A DNA stretch of 64,000 nucleotides from Alcanivorax sp. S6407 (GTDB lineage Bacteria > Pseudomonadota > Gammaproteobacteria > Pseudomonadales > Alcanivoracaceae), in NCBI RefSeq assembly GCF_023016115.1, contig NZ_JALKBH010000002.1, positions 768,624-832,623 on the forward strand, in the 5' to 3' direction. The first letter of the stretch is position 1, and each line of letters opens with the position of its first letter. This document shows, one piece after another, positions 34,689-43,543 of this stretch. A model generated the notes under the pieces. It had not been told where the DNA came from. It made no database searches and saw nothing but the letters and a program-made list of their open reading frames with translations. Both the position numbers and the translations under genes were made by a program.

Positions 34689-36325
34689 ATCTTCTCGCTC
34701 ACCTCCGCCTGGCGTAGCAGCTGGATGAACTCGCTGCGATAGCCATAGGCATCTTCGCCCTTGTTCTTCTGTGCCAGCTCGATGGCATCGTCCAGATTCC
34801 AGTCGCCGGCGTACTGGCTTCCCTTGAGAATCTGTGCCGCACCGGCCACCGCTACGGCAAAAGCCGTTTCACGGTTTTGCAGCGCATCCGCATCGGTTGT
34901 TGCCACCGGCACCGGCGTTTCAATCAGTTGCGAACGACTCTCCCCGGGGCGCTTGTAGCGCAGTTTCAGGAACGCGTACTCACCGGAGAAGTCGCTTTCC
35001 GTTTTGCCGCCCGGTTTTTCATAACGTCCCGGCTCGATCATTGGCGATGCGCCCACCGGGGTAATTTCATAGATCGCCGTTACCGTATGACCGGCACCAA
35101 TTTCCCCGGCGTCCACCTTGTCGTTATTGAAGTCTTCCCGCTCCAGCGCCCGGGTTTCGTAACCGAGCAGGCGATACTCCTGCACCGTTGCCGGATTGAA
35201 CTCCACCTGGATTTTCACATCTTCGGCGATCGGCACCAGCGACGAGGTAGACTCGGTCACCAGCACCTTGCGCGCTTCATTGAGCGTATCGATGTAGGCG
35301 GCCACCCCATTACCGTTCTGGGCCAGCGTCTGCATCAGGCTGTCGTTGTAGTTGCCCTGACCAAAACCCAGCACCGACAGGTAGATTCCCTTGTCCCGCT
35401 GGCGGGTAATCAAACCCTCCAGCGCATCCTGATCGGTCACCCCCACATTGAAGTCCCCGTCCGTGGCCAGAATCACCCGGTTGATGGCCTCCTTGTCGAA
35501 ATGCTGCTCGGCCAGGTCATAGGCCAGCTGAATCCCCTCTCCGCCTGCGGTGGAGCCGCCGGCACGCAACTGGTTCAACGCTGCCTCGATCTTGTGCTTG
35601 TCACTGACTTCTGTGGGCTCCAGCACCACACCCGCCGCACCGGCATAGACCACCAGGGCAACCGTGTCTTCGGGGTTCATCTGGTCCACCATCATGCGCA
35701 GGGAGCGGGTGACCAGCGGCAACTTGTCTTCTGCCATCATGCTGCCGGACACATCCAGCAGAAACACCAGATTGGCTCGGGGCCGCGATTGCTGCTTAGG
35801 TTCATAACCCTTGATGCCGATATGCACCAGCTTGTTACCCGCCCGCCAGGGAGAATCACTCACGCTTACCTGAGTCAGGAACGGGGTGTCGGGAGAATCC
35901 GGAGCGGGATAGTCATAGTCGAAATAGTTCACCCACTCTTCCAGCCGGATCGCATCCGGCTGCGGCAGACGACCATGATTGATCTGGCGACGGGAAAAAC
36001 TGTAGGAGGCCGTATCCACATCGATGGAGAACGTGGATACCGGCGACTCTGCCGTTCTGTGAATGCCGTTATCGTCAATCTCGGTAAAGCGATCACGCTC
36101 TTGCTGAGGCGCCATCATGGCGATTGACGTCTGCGGGGCGGCCATGACCGGTGCAATGCCGTTATAGGCGCTGTCAGCCATCATCCTTTTAGCCTGTGGA
36201 GCCACCGGCTTGCTGGCCACTTCCTGCATTTGGCGCGTCTCAGCGGCCTGCTCTGCCTGATGGGAACAGGCCCCCAGCGCAATGCCGATAGCCAGTACGA
36301 GCGGGGTACGAATCAGAGTTTTCAC
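34685..36325 (-). CDS. VWA-domain lipoprotein (YfbK family)
   Basis: A 546-residue lipoprotein (GACS lipobox, Cys20). After a low-complexity linker, a YfbK-type N-terminal region (STFSIDVDTASYSFSRRQIN, RLEEWVNYFDYDYP) precedes a von Willebrand A domain with the MIDAS motif DVSGS at 191-195 and further metal-site residues near TDGDFNVG. A C-terminal YfbK domain ends the protein (GDWNLDDAIELAQKN). Such proteins bind divalent metal and partner proteins in the envelope; no specific role is proven. It is downstream of a sigma/anti-sigma-like pair, a recurrent arrangement. The gene ends within a TAGCTTG heptamer array. Confidence 0.9.
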   Translation of the reverse strand: MKTLIRTPLVLAIGIALGACSHQAEQAAETRQMQEVASKPVAPQAKRMMADSAYNGIAPVMAAPQTSIAMMAPQQERDRFTEIDDNGIHRTAESPVSTFSIDVDTASYSFSRRQINHGRLPQPDAIRLEEWVNYFDYDYPAPDSPDTPFLTQVSVSDSPWRAGNKLVHIGIKGYEPKQQSRPRANLVFLLDVSGSMMAEDKLPLVTRSLRMMVDQMNPEDTVALVVYAGAAGVVLEPTEVSDKHKIEAALNQLRAGGSTAGGEGIQLAYDLAEQHFDKEAINRVILATDGDFNVGVTDQDALEGLITRQRDKGIYLSVLGFGQGNYNDSLMQTLAQNGNGVAAYIDTLNEARKVLVTESTSSLVPIAEDVKIQVEFNPATVQEYRLLGYETRALEREDFNNDKVDAGEIGAGHTVTAIYEITPVGASPMIEPGRYEKPGGKTESDFSGEYAFLKLRYKRPGESRSQLIETPVPVATTDADALQNRETAFAVAVAGAAQILKGSQYAGDWNLDDAIELAQKNKGEDAYGYRSEFIQLLRQAEVSEKI

Positions 36326-36413
36326 GGTTACCTCCTGGGTATTTTTTTATCCTTCATGGAGGTAAGACGGACAGGCTCGGGAACTGCCTCATTTTTTATG
36401 CCGCTTCGCGGCT

Positions 36414-36446
36414 GCAACACGCTTCACGCAACATGCGGCACGCAAA
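36414..36446 (+). repeat. Degenerate heptamer array in the anti-sigma/VWA gap
   Basis: Units GCAACAC, GCTTCAC, GCAACAT, GCGGCAC then GCAAAG, nearly the same set as at 19306-19333. A small GCCGC/GCGGC hairpin precedes it. Beyond it (36460-36490) is a CACAGAG-containing segment with two imperfect copies. The gap (36326-36533) contains no gene. Confidence 0.65.
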
Positions 36447-36533
36447 GATCAAAAGCGGATTTACCACAGAGGGCACAGAGTTCACTGAGGACGGAGTAAA
36501 GCGCTGGAGCAGCAGGTTCCCGCAAACCCGGGA

Positions 36534-37508
36534 TTAACGGGCGCTACTCTCTGCCTCTTGCTCAAGCAACGGGCCGAGTTCGCACCAGCCGTCCTGACTC
36601 GCCGGGGCAAGGGGAGCAAAAGTCGCCGGGTATCTTGTATTCACCGTTTGGAAGGCCTGCTGCAAAAGGGCCACATCGGCAGGGTCACAATCACTGGCTT
36701 CTACCGCGAGCACCGCCTCGGCCAGAGCCGCCATTTGCGTGTCGCTGGTGGCAGCCGGATCGCCCTGATACACCGCCAGATAATCCTGCCAGGGCACGTC
36801 CTCTGCCACCGGCTCTGGTGCCAGTTGCGCCGCTGAGGGCAACGATGATGGTGCAGGTGCCAGCGGCGCCGGCCGGGGCTTGGCTTGCACCATGGCTCGC
36901 TCACTCATGACTGGCGCACTTTCCGCCATGGCACTATCAAACTCGGCACCGCCTGCCACCCCATCCGCGAGGTAACTCGACGACGCCGCCATGCCCGACT
37001 CGCTACGGCTGGGCAGGTCACGGGCTTTTTTTGCCTCGGGCTCACGGCGCTGCCGCTCCAGCAGTTCCCGCTGGGGCAGCTCATCAGACTGGCTGTCGTC
37101 TGACATCTCCGCCTGTTCCTCCATGGGGGAGTGCATGGCCGCACTCTGTTCCGGCATTACCGGTAGTTGCCCTTGGCGGAAAAGCAGCACGCCCACCAGA
37201 GCCACACTGGCGGTCATGCCTATCGTCGCCCAGTGCCAACGGAAAAAGCTATGCCAAACCGCCCCGTGGGAGGCTTTCGGCACCGCTGCAGACAGCGCCA
37301 GCCACTGCTGGCGCAGAGCATTACTACTGGCCAATGCGCTTTTCAGTGCGCCCTCTTGCTCGGCATTGAGCGCGCCCTCCTGCCAGGCAGCAAGAATCTC
37401 GTCCTCACTGGCAAAGCCGGTGAACAGGGGCGAGGACAGCAAGGCATCACCAGCCTCCGCCGGTTGCCTGAGGGACTGCATCAACGCTTTCTCATTGTCC
37501 GAATTCAA
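36534..37508 (-). CDS. Anti-sigma-factor-like membrane protein
   Basis: A 324-residue protein. Residues 1-80 are cytoplasmic in character with an anti-sigma-like helix pair (DEILAAWQEGALNAEQEGALKSAL). One membrane helix lies at about 93-111 (WATIGMTASVALVGVLLF). The rest is a Pro/Ala/Ser/Glu-rich periplasmic region. Its start overlaps the upstream sigma-factor gene by 17 bases, the typical layout of a sigma/anti-sigma pair. No zinc-binding HxxxCxxC motif was seen, so the assignment rests mainly on context. Confidence 0.7.
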   Translation of the reverse strand: MNSDNEKALMQSLRQPAEAGDALLSSPLFTGFASEDEILAAWQEGALNAEQEGALKSALASSNALRQQWLALSAAVPKASHGAVWHSFFRWHWATIGMTASVALVGVLLFRQGQLPVMPEQSAAMHSPMEEQAEMSDDSQSDELPQRELLERQRREPEAKKARDLPSRSESGMAASSSYLADGVAGGAEFDSAMAESAPVMSERAMVQAKPRPAPLAPAPSSLPSAAQLAPEPVAEDVPWQDYLAVYQGDPAATSDTQMAALAEAVLAVEASDCDPADVALLQQAFQTVNTRYPATFAPLAPASQDGWCELGPLLEQEAESSAR

Positions 37509-38385
37509 ACGTGACCTCCCCGTTATCCGTCATGCCCATCTCTGCCAGCACCCCATGCAGACGCTGACGCAAGGCCTGCAAGCGGCGCTGCACCGTGGCC
37601 GCACTGCTGCCGGTCAGTTCCGCGATACGGCGACTGGCAAGACCATCCTCATAATGCAGAGCCAGCAACAGACGGTCGTCTGCCGACAGGGACATGGAAG
37701 CCACCAGTTGTGACAGAGCCTCTTCTTCTTTTGACGGACAACCCTGCCCCCCTGCCTCACCGGCATGCCCTTGCAGCAGCACAGACATCAGCGTGAGAGC
37801 CTGCTGACGCTGGGCCTCGGCAAAGCCAGCATCCATGGAGGCGCCGGCGTCGTCTGGCAGGTTCTCCAACCCCAGCTCGGTGACACAGCACTCGGCGAAG
37901 CCGGGTTCGCCACAGCGAGGAATGCGCCGCTTGATCTCACCAATGGCATCCTGAATGAGGCCATCACGAAACTCTTCAGCAAGCCGGGCCTGAATGGTTT
38001 CCGGCCACTGGCGTTCCAGGCACAGCATGCGCCATAAACGCACCCAGCCCTGTCCCATGGCCTGTAGCCATTGCGGCGGGCGCGGCCGGCCGAACTTGCG
38101 GCGGGCATAATCTTCCATGGCGCGCCCGGCCACCGCATGGGCATAGGTTCCCGGAGCACTCTTGCCGGTGAAGCCCTGCAACGCTGCCCAGTCATTATCA
38201 CTGAGCGCTTCCAGCATAGCGGTACAGGCTTCCTCCGCCAGCACCGGCTGCACAAAGCGACGCGCCGCCATGCGTTCCAGTCCGGCCATGAAGGCAGGAT
38301 CAAAAATTATCGCGGGCCAGTCCACAGGATCAGCGCCAGCCTGAGGGTTGCTCATGAAAACATCGTCAGTTGCAGGTTGCCTCAC
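37492..38385 (-). CDS. ECF-type RNA polymerase sigma factor-like protein
   Basis: A 297-residue protein. The C-terminus is a sigma-70 region 4 helix-turn-helix (LSADDRLLLALHYEDGLASRRIAELTG, SSAATVQRRLQALRQRL). The N-terminal half corresponds to a divergent region 2. A GTG at 38385 has an AGG site six bases before it; an ATG at 38355 is an alternative without a good site. It is first in an apparent operon with the anti-sigma-like and VWA genes, and starts 101 bases from the divergent apbE start. It probably directs transcription of its own operon. Confidence 0.75.
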   Translation of the reverse strand: MRQPATDDVFMSNPQAGADPVDWPAIIFDPAFMAGLERMAARRFVQPVLAEEACTAMLEALSDNDWAALQGFTGKSAPGTYAHAVAGRAMEDYARRKFGRPRPPQWLQAMGQGWVRLWRMLCLERQWPETIQARLAEEFRDGLIQDAIGEIKRRIPRCGEPGFAECCVTELGLENLPDDAGASMDAGFAEAQRQQALTLMSVLLQGHAGEAGGQGCPSKEEEALSQLVASMSLSADDRLLLALHYEDGLASRRIAELTGSSAATVQRRLQALRQRLHGVLAEMGMTDNGEVTFEFGQ

Positions 38386-38486
38386 TTGTAGCCTAATTGC
38401 AGAACCGATACCAGTTTTCGCAAACGGCAGATGACGCCACCGCCTTGCCTGCTACACTGCCAGCAGATTTTTCTGTGGAGCACGAC

Positions 38487-39461
38487 ATGTCCCGTATTTA
38501 CGCCCCGACCCTGTGGCTGATACTCAGCTTGCTGCCGCTGTCTGCGGTTGCCGAGGACCGCTGGCAACAGCATGAGTGGGATGTGATGGGCACCCGGGCC
38601 AGCGTCACACTATGGGCCGAGCAGGATGCCGCGCCATTGTTTGCGGCGCTGGAAGCGGAGATGTCACGCCTCAACGAGCTGCTTTCTCCCTGGATTGAAA
38701 GCAGTGAGCTGGCCCGGGTGAACCGCGAGGCGGCCACCAGCGCGCAAACCGTCAGCGCCGATTTTTACGCCCTGCTGGAACGCTCACGTCATTACTATCA
38801 GCTCACCGATGGCGCCTTCGACATCAGCTTCGCCAGTGCCGGCCATCTCTATGACTATCGCGAAGGCAAGGCCCCGGACGAGCCCACCCTGAAAGCCGCC
38901 ACTCGCCATATTGATGCCCGCAACATCCAGCTGCTACCCAACCATCAGGTACGTTTTACCGATCCCGGCACAGTGATCGACCTGGGCGGTATCGCCAAGG
39001 GCTACGCCATCGATCAGGGCATTGCCATTCTCAAACAGGCCGGGGTAACCCAGGCCTGGTTGTCGCTGGGTGGCGACAGCTATGTGCTGGGAGACCATCA
39101 CGGTCGACCGTGGACGGTGGGCATTCAGCACCCCAGAGACCGGGAGGCCATCGCCATGCGCCTGCCGCTGATCGATACCGCCATGTCTACATCAGGGGAC
39201 TATCAGCGCTATTTCATCAAGGATGGCGAACGCATCCATCACATCATTTCACCGGACACCGGCAAGAGTGCCGGCGAACTGGTCAGCGTCACCATTCTCA
39301 CCGACAAGAGCGTGGACGCCGATGCGCTGTCCACCAGTGTCTTTGTGATGGGGCGGGAAAAAGGTCTGGCCATGATCAACCGACTGCCTGGTACCTCGGT
39401 GATCATTATCGACAAACGGGGGGAGGTGTATTACTCGGAAGATCTGGCACCGGCGCAGTAA
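38487..39461 (+). CDS. apbE: FAD:protein FMN transferase (ApbE)
   Basis: A 324-residue periplasmic enzyme that uses FAD to attach FMN covalently to Ser/Thr residues of extracytoplasmic redox proteins. The start at 38487 has GGAG six bases upstream and begins a signal peptide (TLWLILSLLPLSAVAED). Family motifs are WDVMGTRASVTLW, DLGGIAKGYAIDQGI, LSLGGDSYVLG, TAMSTSGDYQRYF and HHIISPDTG. No FMN-binding target domain is found in the window, so the client is unknown. ApbE genes elsewhere may accompany DUF4266/DUF3570 genes like those at 23.0-24.4 kb. Confidence 0.93.
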   Translation: MSRIYAPTLWLILSLLPLSAVAEDRWQQHEWDVMGTRASVTLWAEQDAAPLFAALEAEMSRLNELLSPWIESSELARVNREAATSAQTVSADFYALLERSRHYYQLTDGAFDISFASAGHLYDYREGKAPDEPTLKAATRHIDARNIQLLPNHQVRFTDPGTVIDLGGIAKGYAIDQGIAILKQAGVTQAWLSLGGDSYVLGDHHGRPWTVGIQHPRDREAIAMRLPLIDTAMSTSGDYQRYFIKDGERIHHIISPDTGKSAGELVSVTILTDKSVDADALSTSVFVMGREKGLAMINRLPGTSVIIIDKRGEVYYSEDLAPAQ

Positions 39462-39476
39462 GCGGGCCAGACACGG

Positions 39477-40127
39477 CTACTTGTCCTCGTCACCGGGGAG
39501 CAGGAAATCATTGAACAGATCTTCCAGGGAGCGCTCCTCTGCCGTCGATGGAATGGGATCAGGCTCCGGCAGGGCGTCAATATCCACCGGCGCAAACAGC
39601 AACAGGTCATCTTCTTCGGCAACCGGGTCGACAGGCTCCCTGACCAGCACTTCACCGGTGACCCGCCCCTTGTCCAGAGTCAACTGTACGACATGCTCGA
39701 AGTCGTCAAGATCCGGGTTATCCCTGGCTTCCCAATAGTCTGGCACATCCAGATGGCGGGGCAGACGACATAATGTCAGGGTACCGCTGTAATCCAGTGG
39801 CAGATCCACATCTTCAAACGCCCAGCTGCTGTCCATGTGGCCGGAGAGACGCACCGCCTCCACCCCGTTCAGCGCCGGGTAGCGGGGCGGTTTACTGATC
39901 TCGTTACCCGCATCGTCAAACTCGAGAAACTGCATTGGCTGCGCCAGCAACAGTGTTGTCAGCAACAACTGGCCATCACGAATCTCGTAATGCGCCTGCC
40001 AGCCTCGCCAACAGGCCGAACTGTCATTACCCGGGTGCAGGCCGTGCTCGTCGGGAGAGAACAGCCCCTCCCGGACATCAAAGACCTCCCCCTGGTAAGA
40101 CAGCCCGTGCTGCAACTGAGTGGTCAC
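39477..40127 (-). CDS. Hypothetical acidic protein, last gene of TPR operon
   Basis: A 216-residue protein with no signal peptide and no domain I recognise. It is acidic, particularly the C-terminus (VAEEDDLLLFAPVDIDALPEPDP, LEDLFNDFLLPGDEDK). The centre, AVRLSGHMDSSWAFEDVDLPLDYSGTLTLCRLPRHLDVPDYWEA, looks like a globular beta-rich fold. A GTG start forms a GTGA overlap with the end of the upstream TPR gene, so the two are translationally coupled. It converges with apbE, 15 bases apart. Function unknown. Confidence 0.75.
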   Translation of the reverse strand: MTTQLQHGLSYQGEVFDVREGLFSPDEHGLHPGNDSSACWRGWQAHYEIRDGQLLLTTLLLAQPMQFLEFDDAGNEISKPPRYPALNGVEAVRLSGHMDSSWAFEDVDLPLDYSGTLTLCRLPRHLDVPDYWEARDNPDLDDFEHVVQLTLDKGRVTGEVLVREPVDPVAEEDDLLLFAPVDIDALPEPDPIPSTAEERSLEDLFNDFLLPGDEDK

Positions 40128-42007
40128 TGGATCGCCTCAGGCTGCGCTGGCTGCTCTTCGGGGGCAGGCTCGGCAGGCATTCGGCTGGTTCTCAAAGAGC
40201 GATAAACCAGATCCGCCAACCCTTCATGGGCAGCAGCAGAGAAGCGTCGCAGGCGCTGACGGTTACGGGCCAGGTGCTGCACGGCTTCCGCCTGCAGTAC
40301 ATATTGCTGTCGGCTCATCAGGCTATCGGCCCGTTGTTGCAGCTCGGCCAGCATCCGTTGCAGCTCAGGCAGCTCCTGGTTGAAATGATCCAGTCGTTCG
40401 ACACGATTGGCCGCATACAGCACCCGGCTGCGCAGAGCACGGTTTTCTTCCAGCAGCGACTCCATGTCTTTCAGGGCGCGATCACGCTGCCACTGCCGCG
40501 GCACGATATCCTCCTGCATTTCCCACAGCAGCAGGCCACGGTAAAAATCCAGCTTTTCATTCATGTCCGGCCGGGCCTTGTCGCCCCATTGGCCTGTCAG
40601 GTCTCGGGCTTCCTGTTGCGCCTGCCATAGCCGACGCTCTTCATCGGTGGCAAAAGGCAACGGGTCGTTATCCTTGAGCGCCTCCTGGTAACGTCGCTCC
40701 AGCCGAGTCAGCCGGCCCTGAAAATCCTGATGGGACAGGGATTCGAGCAACGCCTGCGCTTCCGGACGCATGGCCCGCTGCTTGCGCTCCTGAGCCTGCA
40801 GCATGTTGCCCAGCGCCGGCATTTTCTGCTGCCACAACGATAGCAGGTTCTGCTGGCGCATCAGCTCATGGTACTGGCTCCAGCCCTGCTGGAAGCCGGC
40901 GGTGGCAAACCAGTTATAGAAAGTGGGAAAGCTGCTCACCCGTTGCGGCAAAAACGGTGGCACCGGATCCATGGCCGTAGACCACTGTGGCTCGCCCACC
41001 ATCTCTGCAAACCACTCGCCGCTGGCAATGCGCCCCTCCAGGTCCTCAAGATAGTCATCCAGCGAAGCAAAGCGACTGATGGCAGTCTCGAACCCGGCCT
41101 TTGCCCGCTTCTGGCTACCCACCTGGTCATACAGCAGCGGGATCGCCAACTGGGCTTCCTGTACCGCAGGGCGCTGGATCGACATCTGGTCAAGACGCTG
41201 TAGCGCTGGCAGGGCCTTGCCGGGCTGCTCTTCTATCAACAGGGCGCGGGCGTAGAGCATCATGGACTCGTCCGCAAACGGCCCCTCCGCGCGGGCAGCG
41301 GAAAGCACTTCCAGCGCTCGCTCTTCCTGATCGCTACGCAACATATAAATAGACAAGGCCAGCATGGCCTTGTCCTTGATCGCATCGGTCTCTGCTTCGC
41401 CAGGCGGCAGATTAGCCAGCTGCCACAGCCATTCCTGGCCCATGGACGGGTGCTCACCATTGATCCAGCTGATGGCCAGGTTGTAGCGCAGGTAGGCATT
41501 GAGAGGATTGTCGGCGGCGAAGGCATCCAGAGATTCTGCCGCCTCTTCATAGCGGCCCAGGCGCATCAGCACCTTGGCCTTCAGGCTGTAATAGATTTCT
41601 GCCAGTTCGGCCTCAGGGCGGCCGACCTTGTCATCCAGCGTCTTCAGGGCTTCGCGATACTTGCCTTGCCGATAATAGAGACTGGCCAGATGGATCCAGG
41701 CCCGCCGGGCCACCCCGTCACTGACCTGGGTATCCAGCAGGGCACTGAATACCTGCTCGGCATCCTCAGGCATGCCGTAGGCGCTGTACATGGCCCCAAG
41801 CAGCACCTGAAGATCGCTACGGTGATGCGGTACTTCACCACGCTCAAGCGCCATTTGCGCACGGGTCAGGGCCGCAAAGTAGTCTCCCTGCAAATACAGG
41901 TACGCCACTTCACCATAGGCAGGATCTTCTACCTTGTGTTCCTGATCAAGACGGGCCCAGGCCTGGGCCGCCAGCAACAGGCTCAGACTGACAAGCAGTA
42001 GTCGCAT
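40124..42007 (-). CDS. Exported tetratricopeptide-repeat protein
   Basis: A 627-residue protein with a signal peptide (LLLVSLSLLLAAQAWA). TPR-like repeats occupy roughly residues 30-290: EVAYLYLQGDYFAALTRAQMALE, WIHLASLYYRQGKYREALKTL, AEIYYSLKAKVLMRLGRYEEAAESLDAF. The C-terminal half is helical and Gln/Arg-rich, probably coiled coil. It follows the small exported protein gene by three bases and overlaps the next gene. Probably a periplasmic scaffold; partner unknown. Confidence 0.8.
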   Translation of the reverse strand: MRLLLVSLSLLLAAQAWARLDQEHKVEDPAYGEVAYLYLQGDYFAALTRAQMALERGEVPHHRSDLQVLLGAMYSAYGMPEDAEQVFSALLDTQVSDGVARRAWIHLASLYYRQGKYREALKTLDDKVGRPEAELAEIYYSLKAKVLMRLGRYEEAAESLDAFAADNPLNAYLRYNLAISWINGEHPSMGQEWLWQLANLPPGEAETDAIKDKAMLALSIYMLRSDQEERALEVLSAARAEGPFADESMMLYARALLIEEQPGKALPALQRLDQMSIQRPAVQEAQLAIPLLYDQVGSQKRAKAGFETAISRFASLDDYLEDLEGRIASGEWFAEMVGEPQWSTAMDPVPPFLPQRVSSFPTFYNWFATAGFQQGWSQYHELMRQQNLLSLWQQKMPALGNMLQAQERKQRAMRPEAQALLESLSHQDFQGRLTRLERRYQEALKDNDPLPFATDEERRLWQAQQEARDLTGQWGDKARPDMNEKLDFYRGLLLWEMQEDIVPRQWQRDRALKDMESLLEENRALRSRVLYAANRVERLDHFNQELPELQRMLAELQQRADSLMSRQQYVLQAEAVQHLARNRQRLRRFSAAAHEGLADLVYRSLRTSRMPAEPAPEEQPAQPEAIQ

Positions 42008-42010
42008 GGA

Positions 42011-42508
42011 TCAGCGCCAGTCACGAAAGCGGAAACGGGGCTGCTGCTTGGACTCATCGTCTTCGATGTGCAGCTGAACGAAATGCCGGCCATGGCCTTT
42101 TTCAAACTGGCCATTCACACCCCGGCGGATTTCGGTGCCCTGGGGGCCATCGCCAGTGACAAAGGCCACCAGTTCATGGCCGCCATTCTTCACGTTGGCC
42201 AGGGCCAGACGCTGCACCGCGCCATTGCGCAGGGCCCGCACTTCCTTTTCGGTGTACAGATGACTGGCAATCACTTCCCCGTCCAGCTCCAGCGTGATGC
42301 TGTCCGGTTCGAAGAAGTGGCCCACATCCAGGGAGACGTAAATCCCCACCTGGGTATCTGCAGGAAACAGCAATTCCTCTTCCAGCAGCAGCAGACGCTT
42401 GTTGACCTCAAGCACTTCGCGCTTGAAATCCGCCAGATCCTTGTCCAGCTCGGCGCTCTGCAGCGGCGCGAAGGCCAGCAGCAGGAGCACGATGACTACA
42501 CGGCGCAT
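42011..42508 (-). CDS. Exported protein of unknown function
   Basis: A 165-residue protein with a signal peptide (VVIVLLLLAFAPLQSAE), a short predicted coiled coil (residues 22-47, DLADFKREVLEVNKRLLLLEEELL), and a beta-rich domain (QVGIYVSLDVGHFFEPDSITLELDGEVIASHLYT, NGGHELVAFVTGDG). No family name can be assigned with confidence. It is the first gene of a three-gene unit with the TPR protein and the acidic protein and is probably a periplasmic partner of the TPR protein. Confidence 0.78.
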   Translation of the reverse strand: MRRVVIVLLLLAFAPLQSAELDKDLADFKREVLEVNKRLLLLEEELLFPADTQVGIYVSLDVGHFFEPDSITLELDGEVIASHLYTEKEVRALRNGAVQRLALANVKNGGHELVAFVTGDGPQGTEIRRGVNGQFEKGHGRHFVQLHIEDDESKQQPRFRFRDWR

Positions 42509-42690
42509 CCATCCCTCTCACAACAATTTTTTGCTGAATCTAACACACCTTTGTGCCAGTAGCTGTTGCCACCTTCCATCTCTTTATTGACCATATCCGT
42601 CGGGTGATACATTTTTCAGTCAAATGTTCCTTGCCACAACCTCGCCATGAGTACCATTATCAAAAGGTCGATAGCGATATCGACTCCGTG

Positions 42691-42768
42691 CCGGCGGCCC
42701 GGTCATACGTCGCGCCATGCGCGCCTTGCAAAGGGCGCGGTGGCGCGACAGGAGTCCGGGCCGTCCGG
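42691..42768. repeat. Nested inverted repeat (78-base potential cruciform)
   Basis: Three nested stems share one axis: CCGGCGGCCCGG with CCGGGCCGTCCGG at the outside, TCGCGCC with GGCGCGA inside, and GCGCGCC with GGGCGCG at the tip. Just upstream is a palindromic TCGATAGCGATATCGA. There is no T-tract, so it is not a standard terminator. It lies in the 520-base gap between the 42011 gene and the LEA-2 lipoprotein gene. Confidence 0.75.
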
Positions 42769-42785
42769 CATGCACTTATCTTCCC

Positions 42786-42970
42786 GCCTGACGCCTGACG
42801 CCTGACGCCTGACGCCATCAAGACTGATCAACTCTTTCCATAAAGCACAACCCTTTGCGCCATGATCGCGCCCTTGCACATTCCAGCATCAGAGACGAAC
42901 CGGTCCAGTTGCGGGTTTGGTTCTTTGCTTTTTTAGCGTCTGGCATCCAGCGTCAAGCATCCGGCATGCA
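42786..42970. repeat. GCCTGAC array and inverted degenerate arm
   Basis: Four perfect GCCTGAC units at 42786-42813 plus a partial unit. At 42936-42970 are five degenerate heptamers (GCGTCTG, GCATCCA, GCGTCAA, GCATCCG, GCATGCA), of the complementary type. Between them is a terminator-like GAACC/GGTTC stem followed by a T-rich run ending near 42934. The gap 42509-43031 contains no gene that I can support. Confidence 0.75.
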
Positions 42971-43031
42971 CCCATTGAACCTTCTGGTTATTCTTGGCTC
43001 CAATGTCAGGACATTACGAAACGGGATCCCC

Positions 43032-43493
43032 ATGAAAACACTGCTTTCTGTCTGGCTGCTTGTGACAGCCCTCTTTCTCTCCGGCTGTCAGACGCTGGGT
43101 TCGCTGGAATCACCGGAAGTGACGGTGGCGGGGATCAATCTGAACAAGGTGACTCTGTTTGAGCAGGAGTGGGGATTGACCTTGCGCGCCCGCAACCCCA
43201 ATGATCGGGAGCTGACACTGAAAAGCATGGATTACGAGATCTATGTGAATGGCGAAAAGTTTGGTCGCGGCCTCACCGCTGACAGCGTCACCCTGCCGGC
43301 CATGGGCGATGCCACCGTGACCACCACTATCACCACCAGCCTGCTGGAAAGCCTGCAGAAATTGCAGCAGATCCAGCAGGATCCCGGCACACCACTGACC
43401 TACCGACTGGTGGGCAAAGCCAAGGTCGCCGGCGTCCCCATTCCGCTCAGCTTCGACAGGAAAGGCGAAATGAAGTTACCGGCCATGCAATAA
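43032..43493 (+). CDS. LEA type 2 family (WHy-domain) lipoprotein
   Basis: A 153-residue lipoprotein (LFLSGC lipobox, Cys20) with a single WHy/LEA-2 beta-sandwich: PEVTVAGINLNKVTLFEQEWGLTLRARNPNDRELTLKSMDYEIYVNG in which only part is needed to recognise the family. Bacterial LEA-2 proteins are linked to desiccation or envelope stress, without a defined reaction. The start at 43032 is chosen because the signal peptide begins there; the longer frame from 42855 runs through repeat DNA. No operon partner is apparent. Confidence 0.88.
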   Translation: MKTLLSVWLLVTALFLSGCQTLGSLESPEVTVAGINLNKVTLFEQEWGLTLRARNPNDRELTLKSMDYEIYVNGEKFGRGLTADSVTLPAMGDATVTTTITTSLLESLQKLQQIQQDPGTPLTYRLVGKAKVAGVPIPLSFDRKGEMKLPAMQ

Positions 43494-43543
43494 CGCTTTT
43501 TCAAAACGTCAGCGATTTCCACGGCTGCCCACTAGCGATAAAC

